Shown here one piece after another: positions 17,901-26,885 of a stretch of DNA of 64,000 nt. The stretch is from NCBI RefSeq assembly GCF_024256385.1, contig NZ_JAMLFW010000001.1, positions 2,232,001 to 2,296,000 on the forward strand, given 5' to 3'. The notes below the pieces were generated by a model. That model saw only the letters and a program-made list of their open reading frames with translations, did not search any database and was not told the DNA's origin. Every line of letters starts with the position of its first letter. The first letter of the stretch is position 1. The position numbers were made by a program, and so were the translations under genes. This DNA comes from Anatilimnocola floriformis. GTDB lineage: Bacteria; Planctomycetota; Planctomycetia; Pirellulales; Pirellulaceae.

Positions 17901-18604
17901 GCTTCGGCCGGTGAACGCCGCGACTGCTTCCATTGCTCGGCCAGCGTAGGACCGGCGACATATTCGAGCGCGAGAAACGGCTGGCCTTGGAACTCGCCGA
18001 CCTCAAAGATCTGCACAATATTGGGATGCGTGAGTTTGCCGGTGGCTTCGGCTTCGCGGCGAAATCGCTCGCGGGCAATCGCATCGGCCTGGCTCATGCG
18101 GCTGAGCATTTTCAGTGCGACGCGCCGCTGCTCAACTTCGTGCAGCGCTTCATACACCACGCCCATGCCGCCGCGGCCGATAAGGCGGATCAAGCGATAT
18201 TCGCCGATCCGTTCCGGCAGCAGTTGATCGCTGCCGCTGAGATTGAAAGCTTCACGCCGGGCCGCGGTGATTTGCTCATCGATATCGGTGACGCTCGGAA
18301 ACCGCATTTCGTATTCGGCGGGCCGAGGCATTTCTCCCGCTCGCCAGCGGTATTCGAGCTCGAGTGGCAATAGTTGCGAGAGCAGGACTTCGTGCAGCCG
18401 TGTATTGGCCCGGCGGAGGAACGACTCGAGCTTGGGATGCTGGCCGGCTTTCCAGGCTGCTTCGAATTCGTCGCAGATCTGCTCAATTTGCCAGACTTCG
18501 CTGGCCGTCGGCCGGAGATCAGCTTTTTTGCCGGCAGACTGCGCGGCGATATCGCCGGCGGCGCCGATCTTGCTGATGGCTGACTTGGCCAACGTTTCGC
18601 TCAA
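14927..18604 (-). CDS. Membrane Ser/Thr protein kinase with fourteen C-terminal WD40 repeats
   Basis: TTG 18604 is chosen because AAGGAA lies eight bases upstream and the codon overlaps the sigma stop as TTGA; an in-frame TTG at 18625 is the alternative. Residues 40-110 form the short N-terminal domain common to planctomycete kinases (EFEAAWKAG). The kinase domain spans about 135-400, with GRGGMGVV, VALKML, HRDLKPGNVLL, DFGLA and GTPDYMSPEQA. One membrane helix follows near 425-445. Fourteen WD40 units (FSPDG, DGTARLWD motifs) fill the rest and would make two seven-bladed propellers outside the membrane. The product is 1225 residues. It is co-transcribed after the ECF sigma gene and followed by the giant secreted protein. 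Confidence 0.9.
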   Translation of the reverse strand: MSETLAKSAISKIGAAGDIAAQSAGKKADLRPTASEVWQIEQICDEFEAAWKAGQHPKLESFLRRANTRLHEVLLSQLLPLELEYRWRAGEMPRPAEYEMRFPSVTDIDEQITAARREAFNLSGSDQLLPERIGEYRLIRLIGRGGMGVVYEALHEVEQRRVALKMLSRMSQADAIARERFRREAEATGKLTHPNIVQIFEVGEFQGQPFLALEYVAGPTLAEQWKQSRRSPAEAAEIVEQLARAIHYAHEQGIIHRDLKPGNVLLSPDRPKITDFGLATPLESSDLTMTGEIVGTPDYMSPEQARGKCSRQNVGKAADVYALGAMLYTGVAGRPPFQGATALDALELVRSHEPVFPSRINPAVPRDLETICLKCLEKDPTRRYATAEALADDLHRFLMSEPVLARRPGQFERFRRLCRRNPVTAVTTVLGLVAMLLAVGFTASHSVTLQLRAEQKLTKEALRNVEIQKSRAEDNALQLTQQQALTTSALVDAERFRQRAEALSTSLAMERGLTLIDQGDVGRGMLLLGHCLQIAPASDKDLHHVIRANLAAIHRRMPLQLHAVLEHKGEVRAAAFSPNGKLLLAGGRNSRPQLWDVETGKPIGEPLPHGGEVKSVVFSHDGTFVVTASTDKTVRVWDTLTRVPIGELLAHPQAVHSMALSSDNKLLATGCNDGTTTLWELPSGTQLRQWKQAASVHTMAFSPDGGKLVTGNAMRRAQMWNVQTGEPFGEAMVHQGEVLSAAYRPDGWWLVTGTENGSVQFWEANTGKSIGFPLVHRGPVRTVGYSADGRTLWTGGAYGQVRLWDAAIMTPLGSPIHHQSVVHTVAQTKDQRYLATGSADGILRIWQKPDVADQSLVIPHKHLVYCLAISPDGESLVSGTADPTGQIRSTKTGAIIGQPLVHKHSLLDAAYSPDGKVIVTASIDRTARLWNAADGTPIGEPLVHTGHVYSVMFSPDGQTLLTGAKDNGLRFWNPKTGEQIGETIMLPNWVHAAVYSPDGQTILTGCEDGNARLYDVATRELITTIPHRGPVKAAAFSPDGTKFLTGTWDDRTARLFDAETLEPIGPPLAHQEHVLAVAFSPDSKTMATGAWDGTARLWDVATGRPISPPLVHQYAIRDVAFSPDGSRLWTGGFDRMVKAWELTPPTTGEVNHIVTWLQVLTGLELDADGVFRELNSATWTKRRDQLTEFGGPPTVLLPARSGPVHPEAGRVDMSFHRPSRAEPSS

Positions 18605-19251
18605 GGGGGTGGTTCCTTGTTCCAAATCGTTCGAATGGCATCGAGCTTGCGGGCGACGGTTCGTCGCGAGCAGGCCAGCAGCGCGGCGATTTCGTCGTTG
18701 CCGTAGCCTTCCATTTTCCAGACGGCTACGCGGCGCAGTTTTTCATCCCCTAGTTCGACGAGCAACCGTCGGCATTCTTCGACGATCTGCACGGCAAAAT
18801 CGGGCGTCGGCTCGGGGTCGATAAAGGTTGCTAGGGCGGCTTCATCGTCGGTGCCTATTGTATCTATCCCGAAAGTTCCCTGCGAAGTGCCATTTTTTTC
18901 TTTACCGTTTTTCGCCGCGCCATTTGTCCCCGGACCACCTCGTTTTTGTCGCTGTTCGTGATGCAGCTGCTTAATCGCCTTACGAGCGGTGATCACCACC
19001 AGCAACCGCCATAAGCCATCGCGATCGTTCAGCTCCGGGAATCGCCCCTCCGCAATCGCCCGAAAGAAGCTTTGAAAGGCGACCTGAACGACATCTTCCT
19101 CGTCGGCGGCGCGGCTGCTCGACGATCGCAACTTTTGGCGCGCCAGCGTGATCAGCTGGCGATAGTACCGCTGCCATAACGGCGCCGCCGCGGCGAGATC
19201 CCCATCCTTGAGGGCCACAATCCAGTGCGTAACCGATCCGGGGTCCGACAT
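18601..19251 (-). CDS. ECF-type RNA polymerase sigma factor, kinase-linked
   Basis: The 216-residue protein has sigma region 2 (LWQRYYRQLITLARQKL, DEEDVVQVAFQSFFRA, GLWRLLVVITARKAIKQL). A low-complexity linker rich in Gly, Asn and Lys follows (residues about 105-130), then region 4, whose helix-turn-helix is GYGNDEIAALLACSRRTVARKLDAIR. It belongs to the planctomycete ECF groups encoded beside Ser/Thr kinases. Its stop overlaps the downstream kinase start (TTGA), implying translational coupling. No anti-sigma factor is nearby, so phosphorylation by the partner kinase is a reasonable inferred control. Confidence 0.9.
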   Translation of the reverse strand: MSDPGSVTHWIVALKDGDLAAAAPLWQRYYRQLITLARQKLRSSSSRAADEEDVVQVAFQSFFRAIAEGRFPELNDRDGLWRLLVVITARKAIKQLHHEQRQKRGGPGTNGAAKNGKEKNGTSQGTFGIDTIGTDDEAALATFIDPEPTPDFAVQIVEECRRLLVELGDEKLRRVAVWKMEGYGNDEIAALLACSRRTVARKLDAIRTIWNKEPPP

Positions 19252-19318
19252 GGTTCCTCGGCAACATCAAAGAGGTGCAAGCAGCGACATTCTACTGGAG
19301 CGGAGACCGCGAAGAATT

Positions 19319-19343
19319 GTTACGCGCAACTGGCATTCGTAAC
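19319..19343. other. Inverted repeat between two sigma-kinase units
   Basis: GTTACG (19319-19324) and CGTAAC (19338-19343) form a perfect 6-bp inverted repeat with a 13-bp spacer. It lies downstream of the kinase ending at 19401 and upstream of the sigma start at 19251, all on the minus strand. It could be a weak terminator of the upstream transcript or an operator of the downstream one. No strong T-run follows. Confidence 0.35.
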
Positions 19344-19400
19344 GTTGGAGCCAGCGAGAGACGGTTCACTCCCGACATTCGCTACCATCCGCACGAAGGT

Positions 19401-22400
19401 TCAGCCGAGCAGCGCTGCGGCCGCGGCGTGATCGGGCGAATTCACTGGTTCGACAAAGTGCTCGATGATGTGCGCGAGAAGCTCACGGCCATCGCCGCGC
19501 ACGCCGAGCTGCTGTTGATGCTGAGCCAGACTCAAAACGGCGCGCAGTTCGAGCGATCGTGCTTCCTGGCGGCGAGCAATTTGAATGGCATGGCGGAAGT
19601 CGGCTTCGGCTTCTTTCAGTTTCGCTTCGTTCTCGCCGGCGAGTTGCTGACGGATTACTCCGCGGAGGCGATGGAGCTCGGCTTCGATCATCCGTTCGTC
19701 GCTGATCTCGACCAGCGCGAGCCCATCTTCGACCGCGCGAAGAGCACTTTCCGCTTCACCCTGCGCCAGTAAGGCTTCGGCATGCAATGCGTGGTAATAG
19801 GTCAGATAAGTCACGCTGCTGGTGGCGCGCCAGGCCGTCATGCCTTGCTTGAGTCGATCGAGGCCGACCTGCAGGTCGCCGCTCGCTGCGAGGGCCCAAC
19901 CGCCGATGACGGTGCTGCCGGCAAGCCAGAAGGAAAAACCATGTTCGCCGGAGATTGCCGCGCAGGCTTCGGCGCATTCGCGTGAGCGTTGCGGGTTGCG
20001 ACAGAGATGAAACACCATCGCTGCAAACTGATACGCCACGGCCTGGCTATTTGGCGAGAGGTCCTGGCTCATGGCAATCGCTTCTTCGCTTTGCCGCTGA
20101 GCCGCGTCGGGAAAGCCGAGTAGCCAGAGCGCGATCGCGCCATACGCTTTGCAAATTACACCGGGATCCTGACCGAAATGAAACGCATGCGCGCGATGGC
20201 GCTGCGGATCGTAGAGCGTGGCCACTTGCTCGACGTGCTTCAGCGAATCGGCCGGCCGGCCGCGACAGAGTGCCGTCAAACCTAACGCTTGATGAGCCTG
20301 CAAGCCGAGGTCTGGCGCGTTCAGTTGCCGAGCCAAATCAAGCAGTTCGTGCGCGAGTGTTTGCGCGCGATGCAGTTCGTTGCGCACCTTCCGCACCAGC
20401 CACAAACCCCAGAGGACGGGGAACGTCCGTTCGGGCGACGAAGCGCAGAGCATGCGCGCTCGCTCATAGGCCACTTCAGCCGAGCGCGCGCCGTAACCTT
20501 CGGTCACTTGCAATTGCAGACCGAGGAGTGTCTGCAGCGGAAGCTCGAGCGCATCGCGTTCAGGAGACGCTGCGAGCTCCCCGAGCAAATCGAGTCCGCG
20601 GCGAGCGAGCAGCGCCGCCTCGCGATGCGCAAATACCCAGGCGGCATGCTGCGCCGCGAGATGAAACTGCCGAGCCGCCCGCGCTGGTTCGCGGCCCGCT
20701 TCGTACAGGCAAGCGAGTTCGGCCGCGTAAGCGCTGGGTTCGTCGCAAAGATGCTTTTCCCAAGCTTCGGCGAGCGCTTTGTTGATGGTTCGGCGACGCG
20801 TGGGGAGCAGACTGCCGAAGAGCGACTGTTGATACAGAACATGCACGAACGAATAACGCAACGTCGGCGTACCGTCGGCGAATTCGTCTTCGTGCTGCTG
20901 CCTGACCAATCCGTGCACGCGCTCCAGTTGGTGCAGCCGTTGTTCGACGTCAGCGGGATCGAGGCGGGCCGCTTCGGCAATCACGGTCGAGTCGAATTGA
21001 TGTCCCTGAGCCGCCGCCACCGAAAGCAGCCAATGATCGTTTTCGTTCAAACGCTCCAGCTTCCGCTGAATCATGCTCCGCACCGTCTCGGGCAAGTCAT
21101 GCCAAATTTCGGGAAGCTCGCTGGCCAGCTGCCATCGGCCTGTGGTTTGCGCGATGACGCCGCGCTCACGCAAATATCGCAGCAAATCGGCGGCGAACAG
21201 CGGACTCCCTTCGGTGCGCGAGTGAATCAGCTCTGCGAAATGCGCAGGAAAGTCATGGTCGGGAAAGGTGAGTGAGAGCAGACTTTCGATCTGCGATCGT
21301 CCGAGAAAACTGAGCGCCAGTTCGTTGCAAACGCCTTGAGCCTGCAGGTCGAGCTTCACGCGATGAAACGGATGCGGCCCGAGGAGGAGTTCCGTCGGCC
21401 GGTAAGTGACGATGATCAGCACCGGCCGTTCGCGGCAATGTCGGCCGACGTAAGCCAGCAGATCGACGGTCGAAACGTCGGACCAATGGACATCGTCGAT
21501 GAAGAGGACCACGGTGCCGATGCGCGAGATGGCCGTAAGGAGCGTGGCGATTTCGCGGAGCATCGCCTGCTGCGTATGCGCGACGGGAGGAACGGTTCCA
21601 TAGCGACTGCCGGGCACGAGTTGAGCCGACCAGGTGGGCGCGACCACTTTCAGCAACCGCAGCACGGCATCGCCCGTTTCGCCGCGAATCAAGTCTGCTA
21701 GCGCGTCGACAATCGGCAAATAAGCCGAAGCCGAGGCCTGGCGTTCGGAGCAACGGCCGCGGGCGATTTGAATGGTTTTCCGCGACTCCAGCCCTTCCAA
21801 AAAGTCTTCGACGAGCGTTGTCTTGCCGATGCCCGGTTCGCCAGTGACGCAGACCATCGAACCACGCGAGGCTTCGGCGGCGGCCAATGATTGACGCAGT
21901 GAAGCCAATTCGTGCTCGCGATGAACAACGCGGCGTGACGAAAGCTCGCGAGTGGCTCGCGCACCGCGAATAATGCCAGTGAGCACGTGCTCGACTTCCG
22001 TCGCCGTCGGCCGGACGCGGGGATCCTTTTGCAACATTCCTTCGAGCAAACCTTCGAGCGCTGCGGGCACATTCGGAGTGTGCCGCGCGAGCGGCGTCGG
22101 TTGGGCGTTGGCAATCGCGTTGAGCGTTTCGAAGGACGTGCCTTGCTGAAACGGATGTTCGCCGGCGACGAGCCAATAGAGGACGATGCCGAGCGAAAAA
22201 ATATCGGATGCGCCATCGAGCGCCGCGCCGCGGGCTTGCTCGGGGGACATGTACGACACGGTTCCCATGATCGCGCCGGGCCAGGTATCGTGATTGGCGG
22301 CGACGGCGTTGGGGGCGATGGTCGGCAGCTTGCGGGCCAGGCCGAAGTCGAGCACCTTCACGTAACCATCGGAGCGAACCATCATGTTTTCGGGCTTGAT

Positions 22401-23237
22401 ATCGCGATGAACGATCCCAGCCGCGTGCGCCGCGGCCAGTGCGTTCGCTGCCTGGCGAATCAGACGGCAAGCATCACTAACGGCCAACTTGTTTGCGCCG
22501 TGGGCTTTGAGGGTTTGTCCTTCGATGAACTCCAGCACGATGAACGGCACGCCCTCATGCTCGCCCAGGGCGTGAACCGTGCAAATGTGCGGATGATTGA
22601 GTCCCGAGGCGGTCTGCGCTTCACGAATGAACCGCTGCATGCGACTGGCATCGCCGGCGAGTTCGGGAGGCACGAACTTGAGCGCCACATGCCGGTCGAG
22701 ACGCGATTCGAGCGCCTGATAAACGACCCCCATGCCGCCGCGGCCCAGCTTCGACAGAATTTGATAGCCGGGAACTTCGATCGGCTTGGTGTCGCGCGGC
22801 GCACCTAGCATGCCGCCGAGTGTTCGATCGGCGAGCTGTAGTCGCTCGGCGATGCGCGCGCCGAAGTCGGGAAAGCGGCGGAGATATTCGCTCTGATCGA
22901 GGTTCGATTCATTGCGCCGGCGAAACTCATATTCTGCAGCGATCAGATCGAGCACTTCATTTGGATCGAGGGCGAACTCTGGAAACCGCTCAAGATAAAA
23001 CTCAACACACGTGCGCTGCCCGGCCTTCACGCGATACTCGAGATCGACGTGCAACAGTTCGCGCAGTACGAGATTGCCTTGCACTTCGCCGCCGATGAGA
23101 AAGTCGCTGATCTGCGGCGGCGGTCCATCGCGCCACGCCTTTTCAAACTCGCGGATCAGAGCTTCGCAGCCGCTCCAGGTGTCGTCGCCGAGCGGATCGG
23201 GCGCTTCATTGCGCTGCGAATTTCCTGTGGTGTTCAC
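19401..23237 (-). CDS. Soluble Ser/Thr protein kinase fused to AAA-type ATPase and TPR-like region
   Basis: The frame is open to 23624, but that part overlaps the sigma gene. GTG 23237, preceded by GGAAGAA, starts the sequence NTTGNSQRN and gives 1278 residues. Residues 20-125 are the N-terminal domain shared by planctomycete kinases (REFEKAWRDG). The kinase spans about 158-420 (LGRGGMGVVYQ, VALKFV, HRDIKPENMMV, DFGLARK, GTVSYMSPEQA). A STAND/AAA_16-type NTPase follows, with Walker A GEPGIGKTTL near 466 and Walker B VVLFIDDVHWSD. The last 600 residues are helical and TPR-like. No membrane segment is visible. The architecture resembles MalT/AfsR-type signal integrators fused to a kinase. The sigma gene ends 26 bp upstream. 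Confidence 0.9.
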   Translation of the reverse strand: MNTTGNSQRNEAPDPLGDDTWSGCEALIREFEKAWRDGPPPQISDFLIGGEVQGNLVLRELLHVDLEYRVKAGQRTCVEFYLERFPEFALDPNEVLDLIAAEYEFRRRNESNLDQSEYLRRFPDFGARIAERLQLADRTLGGMLGAPRDTKPIEVPGYQILSKLGRGGMGVVYQALESRLDRHVALKFVPPELAGDASRMQRFIREAQTASGLNHPHICTVHALGEHEGVPFIVLEFIEGQTLKAHGANKLAVSDACRLIRQAANALAAAHAAGIVHRDIKPENMMVRSDGYVKVLDFGLARKLPTIAPNAVAANHDTWPGAIMGTVSYMSPEQARGAALDGASDIFSLGIVLYWLVAGEHPFQQGTSFETLNAIANAQPTPLARHTPNVPAALEGLLEGMLQKDPRVRPTATEVEHVLTGIIRGARATRELSSRRVVHREHELASLRQSLAAAEASRGSMVCVTGEPGIGKTTLVEDFLEGLESRKTIQIARGRCSERQASASAYLPIVDALADLIRGETGDAVLRLLKVVAPTWSAQLVPGSRYGTVPPVAHTQQAMLREIATLLTAISRIGTVVLFIDDVHWSDVSTVDLLAYVGRHCRERPVLIIVTYRPTELLLGPHPFHRVKLDLQAQGVCNELALSFLGRSQIESLLSLTFPDHDFPAHFAELIHSRTEGSPLFAADLLRYLRERGVIAQTTGRWQLASELPEIWHDLPETVRSMIQRKLERLNENDHWLLSVAAAQGHQFDSTVIAEAARLDPADVEQRLHQLERVHGLVRQQHEDEFADGTPTLRYSFVHVLYQQSLFGSLLPTRRRTINKALAEAWEKHLCDEPSAYAAELACLYEAGREPARAARQFHLAAQHAAWVFAHREAALLARRGLDLLGELAASPERDALELPLQTLLGLQLQVTEGYGARSAEVAYERARMLCASSPERTFPVLWGLWLVRKVRNELHRAQTLAHELLDLARQLNAPDLGLQAHQALGLTALCRGRPADSLKHVEQVATLYDPQRHRAHAFHFGQDPGVICKAYGAIALWLLGFPDAAQRQSEEAIAMSQDLSPNSQAVAYQFAAMVFHLCRNPQRSRECAEACAAISGEHGFSFWLAGSTVIGGWALAASGDLQVGLDRLKQGMTAWRATSSVTYLTYYHALHAEALLAQGEAESALRAVEDGLALVEISDERMIEAELHRLRGVIRQQLAGENEAKLKEAEADFRHAIQIARRQEARSLELRAVLSLAQHQQQLGVRGDGRELLAHIIEHFVEPVNSPDHAAAAALLG

Positions 23238-23263
23238 TGCTCGTTTTTCTTCCCACAACGCGA

Positions 23264-23848
23264 CTAAGAATCCAGCTGCGTTTGCTGCCGCTCCAAAAAC
23301 TTTCGCACCCGCTCGCGCAGCCGGCGAACCGACCGCTCGGCCCGGCCCGTTTGCTCGCTGATCTCTTGCGTCGAGAAGCCCTGCAAACTGAGCTCGATCA
23401 TCGTCCGCTCGTCGGCTTCCAGTCGGTTGAATAAATCGGCCATCACTTCTGAAAGCATGGCCGCGTGCTCCGGCGTCGGTTCGCGACTGACGGCTGCCAT
23501 CCAAGGCGAAAAGCCATCGGCCGGCGCTGCCGCTGCTTCGCGCCGCACATCTCGTTTCTCGGCCTGATGATAGCGAGCCCGGTCGGCACATTTGCGAACG
23601 GTGATCGTCGTCAGCAGTCCCCACAGCCCTTGCCAGCTCTCGGCGCCAAGGCCCGCATCGCCGTAGCGCAGTAGCAGACTCTTATAGGCCGATTGCACGA
23701 CATCTTCGGGGTCGACCTTGTTTTCGAGCCGGCCGCCCAGGTGCTTGCGGGCCATGCGAATGAGTTGATCGCTGAACCGCTCGAGCTCCAAACGCCAGGC
23801 CAACGGCAGTGGGCCATCTTCGGCGGGCGTAGTGGGTTCAGAAGTCAT
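23264..23848 (-). CDS. ECF-type RNA polymerase sigma factor, kinase-linked
   Basis: ATG 23848 is preferred over an upstream in-frame codon at 23887, giving 194 residues. Region 2 reads WRLELERFSDQLIRMARKHL, then KVDPEDVVQSAYKSLLLRY (the DPEDVVQ core), then GLWGLLTTITVRKCADRARYH. Region 4 has LEADERTMIELSLQGFSTQEISEQTGRAERSVRRLRERV (the helix-turn-helix lies within it). It precedes the AAA-kinase by 26 bp and is divergent from the RTX giant gene at 24006, with a shared 157-bp upstream region. No anti-sigma gene is visible. Confidence 0.92.
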   Translation of the reverse strand: MTSEPTTPAEDGPLPLAWRLELERFSDQLIRMARKHLGGRLENKVDPEDVVQSAYKSLLLRYGDAGLGAESWQGLWGLLTTITVRKCADRARYHQAEKRDVRREAAAAPADGFSPWMAAVSREPTPEHAAMLSEVMADLFNRLEADERTMIELSLQGFSTQEISEQTGRAERSVRRLRERVRKFLERQQTQLDS

Positions 23849-24005
23849 AGCAGAAAGCGGTGGCCGGAAAGCAATGCGAATTTTCAAAAAATTTCGTGGC
23901 CGATTCTGCCGGCCGCCGGGATGGAAGCATTGTAGCCATCAACCTGCAGGCCTGCACGCCAACCCGCTACGCATCCGCTGTCACACCTACCATTGGGAGT
24001 CCTCC

Positions 24006-26885
24006 ATGTCTCGCCGTACCTGGTTTGAATACTTTGGGTTTCAAGTTTTCGGTTCGCGTTTGCTTCGCGTTTTCTCCTCTTCGTCCACGGCTAGCAATCG
24101 CAAGCCAAGTGGAAAGCAACCAGCGAAGGCCCGCACGATGCGGATGGAACAACTGGGCGAGCGTTTGACCCCTGCCGTGACGGCCACATTCGGCGGCGCG
24201 ACACTGACGATCTTCGGCGACAATTTGAACAACACGATTGAAGTCAGCCGCAACGCCGCCGGCAATCTGCTGGTGAATGGCGGTGCGATCAATGTGATTG
24301 GCGGCGCGCCGACGGTGGCAAACACGCTGCAGATTGTGATCTTTGGCCTGGATGGCAACGACACGCTGACGCTGAATGAAGCCAACGGCGCATTACCGAT
24401 GGCGCGGATCTTTGGCGGCAATGGTAACGATGTGATTACCGGCGGTTCTGGCGCCGATCAGCTTTTCGGTCAGGCTGGCAACGACACGCTGCTGGGCAAA
24501 GGTGGCGCCGACTTCCTCTTCGGCGGCACCGAAAACGACACGCTGACCGGTGGCGATGCCGATGACCAGGTCTTCGGTGAAGCCGGCGACGACCGCATGA
24601 TTTGGAATCCGGGCGACGACACCGATCTGAACGAAGGTGGCGCTGGAACGGATACCGTCGAAGTGAACGGCGGCAATGGCGCGGAAGTTTTCACCGTTAC
24701 CGCAAATGGCACGCGCGTCCGTTTCGATCGCCTCGATCCCGCGCCGTTCTCGATCGACATCGGCACGAGTGAAAAACTGGTGCTGAATGCGAATGGCGGC
24801 GATGACCGCTTCTCGGCGACCGGCAATCTGGCCGCGCTCATTCAGATTACGGTCGATGGCGGCACGGGCAACGACACGTTGCTCGGCAGCAACGGCAACG
24901 ACCAACTCAACGGCGGCGATGGCAATGATTTCATCGATGGTCAGCAGGGGAACGATACGATCTTTCTCGGCGCTGGCGACGACACGTTTCAGTGGGATCC
25001 GGGTGATGGGAGCGACACCGTCGAAGGGGGCGATGGCAACGACGTGATGCTCTTCAACGGCAGTGCTGCCGCCGAGATCTTCGATGTTTCGGCTAACGGC
25101 GAACGAGTTCGCTTCACGCGCAACGTCGGCAACATTGTGATGGACCTGAACGATATCGAGCGACTCGATCTGAATGCGCTCGGCGGCGTCGATTCGCTAC
25201 TCGTGAATAACCTGGCCGGCACCGATTTGACGACGATCAATGCCAACCTGGCCAGCGCGATCGCTGGAACGGCGGGTGATGCTGCTGCGGATGCGATTGT
25301 GATTAACGGCACGAATGGCGACGACATTATCGATGTCTTCGGCGCGGGGTCGTCGGTGTCGGTGCTCGGTCTGCACACGCGAGTGAACATCACGAGCTCG
25401 GAAGGAGCCAACGACGCGCTGGTGATCGACGGCCTGGGCGGGAACGACGGCATCACGGCGAGTACGGTGCCGGCCGGCGTGATTAAGTTGACGCTGGATG
25501 GCGGCACGGGGAACGACACGCTGCTCGGTTCGCAAGGCAATGACACGATCTATGGCGGCGAGGGGAATGACTTCGTCTTTGGTGACAACGGCAACGACAC
25601 GGCGTTTCTCGGCGCGGGGAACGATGTGTTTCAGTGGGATCCGGGTGACGGCAACGATACGATCGAAGGGCAGGACGGCAGCGACCGGATGCTCTTCTTT
25701 GGCTCGAATGCTGCCGAGAATATCAACATCGTGGCGAATGGCGGCCGAGTGCTGTTTCAGCGCGATGTGGCCAATGTGACGATGGATTTGAACGATGTGG
25801 AAGACATTGAGTATCGAGCGCTCGGCGGAGCCGACAACATTGTGGTTGGCGATTTGAGCGGCACCGATGTCACGGGAGTCGAACTTGATCTGCGTGGCCC
25901 GAACGGCGGCGGCGATGGTGCCGCTGACAGTGTAACGGTGAACGGCACGAACGGCGCTGACAATTTCCGCGCAGCCGGTGATGCTGGCGGCGTGCATGTG
26001 TTTGGATTGCACACGGCCGTCGATGTTTTCTTCAATGAAATCGGCAACGATCGCCTCACGCTGAACGGCCAAGGTGGCAACGACACGATCAATGCTCAGT
26101 CGCTAGAAGACGATGCTATTCAGTTGGCGATCAACGGCGGTCTCGGCAATGACACGATGATTGGCAGCGATGGCAGCGACACGATCAACGGCGGCGATGG
26201 TGACGACACCGCACTGATGGGCGACGGCGACGATACATTCGTTTGGAATCCGGGCGATGACAACGATGTTGTCGAAGGGCAGTATGGTTTCGACCGCATG
26301 GTCTTCAACGGCGCCAACGTCGCTGAGATGATCAACATCAGCGCGAACGGCAACCGAGTGCTCTTCACTCGCAATGTCGCCAATGTGGTGATGGATCTGA
26401 ATGACGTGGAAGGAATCGATTTCAACGCCCTGGGTGGCGCTGATGTGGTGAACGTCAATGATTTGAGCGGCACCGATGTTGTCGAGGTCAACGTGAACCT
26501 TGGCGTGAACGGCGTGGGCGATGGGGCCGCCGATGCAGTCAACATCGCGGGGACGAACGGTGACGATGTCGTGCAACTGTTCGGCAATGCTGCCGGCACT
26601 GCAGTGTTCGGGCTGGCCGTGCAGGTGAACATCACCGGCGCCGAAGCGGCCAACGATCGCGTGGGAATCAACACGCTGGCCGGCGACGACGTCATCGATG
26701 CGTCTGGCCTGGCCCTCGGCAGCATCGGCCTGATTGCGGACGGCGGAGCCGATGAAGACGTCCTCATCGGCGGCGCTGGAGCCGACACGCTCCGCGGCGG
26801 CACCGGCGACGATGTGCTTATCGGTGGACCGGGCCTCGATGTCCTCGATGGCGGAGCCGGGGATAACGTGTTGATTCAGGATTAG
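24006..26885 (+). CDS. Giant secreted RTX-type (hemolysin-type calcium-binding repeat) protein
   Basis: ATG 24006 follows a GGGAG motif and begins a basic leader that runs into MEQLGERLTPAVTATFGG. This is a variant of the planctomycete LE-x-R export or processing motif. The open frame extends to 23832 but would overlap the divergent regulatory region. The 959-residue product is built from Gly/Asp-rich nonapeptides (GGNGNDVITGG, GGTGNDTLLGS, GDGNDFIDG), which bind calcium in a parallel beta-roll. Three superunits of about 640 bp share the motifs WDPGDG, SANGxRV and VMDLNDIE. There is no catalytic domain and no visible C-terminal anchor. A structural surface role is likely. Confidence 0.85.
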   Translation: MSRRTWFEYFGFQVFGSRLLRVFSSSSTASNRKPSGKQPAKARTMRMEQLGERLTPAVTATFGGATLTIFGDNLNNTIEVSRNAAGNLLVNGGAINVIGGAPTVANTLQIVIFGLDGNDTLTLNEANGALPMARIFGGNGNDVITGGSGADQLFGQAGNDTLLGKGGADFLFGGTENDTLTGGDADDQVFGEAGDDRMIWNPGDDTDLNEGGAGTDTVEVNGGNGAEVFTVTANGTRVRFDRLDPAPFSIDIGTSEKLVLNANGGDDRFSATGNLAALIQITVDGGTGNDTLLGSNGNDQLNGGDGNDFIDGQQGNDTIFLGAGDDTFQWDPGDGSDTVEGGDGNDVMLFNGSAAAEIFDVSANGERVRFTRNVGNIVMDLNDIERLDLNALGGVDSLLVNNLAGTDLTTINANLASAIAGTAGDAAADAIVINGTNGDDIIDVFGAGSSVSVLGLHTRVNITSSEGANDALVIDGLGGNDGITASTVPAGVIKLTLDGGTGNDTLLGSQGNDTIYGGEGNDFVFGDNGNDTAFLGAGNDVFQWDPGDGNDTIEGQDGSDRMLFFGSNAAENINIVANGGRVLFQRDVANVTMDLNDVEDIEYRALGGADNIVVGDLSGTDVTGVELDLRGPNGGGDGAADSVTVNGTNGADNFRAAGDAGGVHVFGLHTAVDVFFNEIGNDRLTLNGQGGNDTINAQSLEDDAIQLAINGGLGNDTMIGSDGSDTINGGDGDDTALMGDGDDTFVWNPGDDNDVVEGQYGFDRMVFNGANVAEMINISANGNRVLFTRNVANVVMDLNDVEGIDFNALGGADVVNVNDLSGTDVVEVNVNLGVNGVGDGAADAVNIAGTNGDDVVQLFGNAAGTAVFGLAVQVNITGAEAANDRVGINTLAGDDVIDASGLALGSIGLIADGGADEDVLIGGAGADTLRGGTGDDVLIGGPGLDVLDGGAGDNVLIQD
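24858..26730 (+). repeat. Three about 640-bp superrepeats inside the RTX gene
   Basis: The RTX block beginning GGCGG recurs at 24858, 25500 and 26136, spacings of 642 and 636 bp. Each unit encodes an RTX block followed by a PGD-DNDVVEG strand, a SANG-RVLFTRNV strand and a VMDLNDVE strand. Confidence 0.75.

Noticed and set aside
23238-23624. N-terminal extension of the AAA-kinase
   Set aside because: It would overlap the ECF sigma gene in another frame, and the translated sequence is low quality; GTG 23237 has a Shine-Dalgarno-like sequence.
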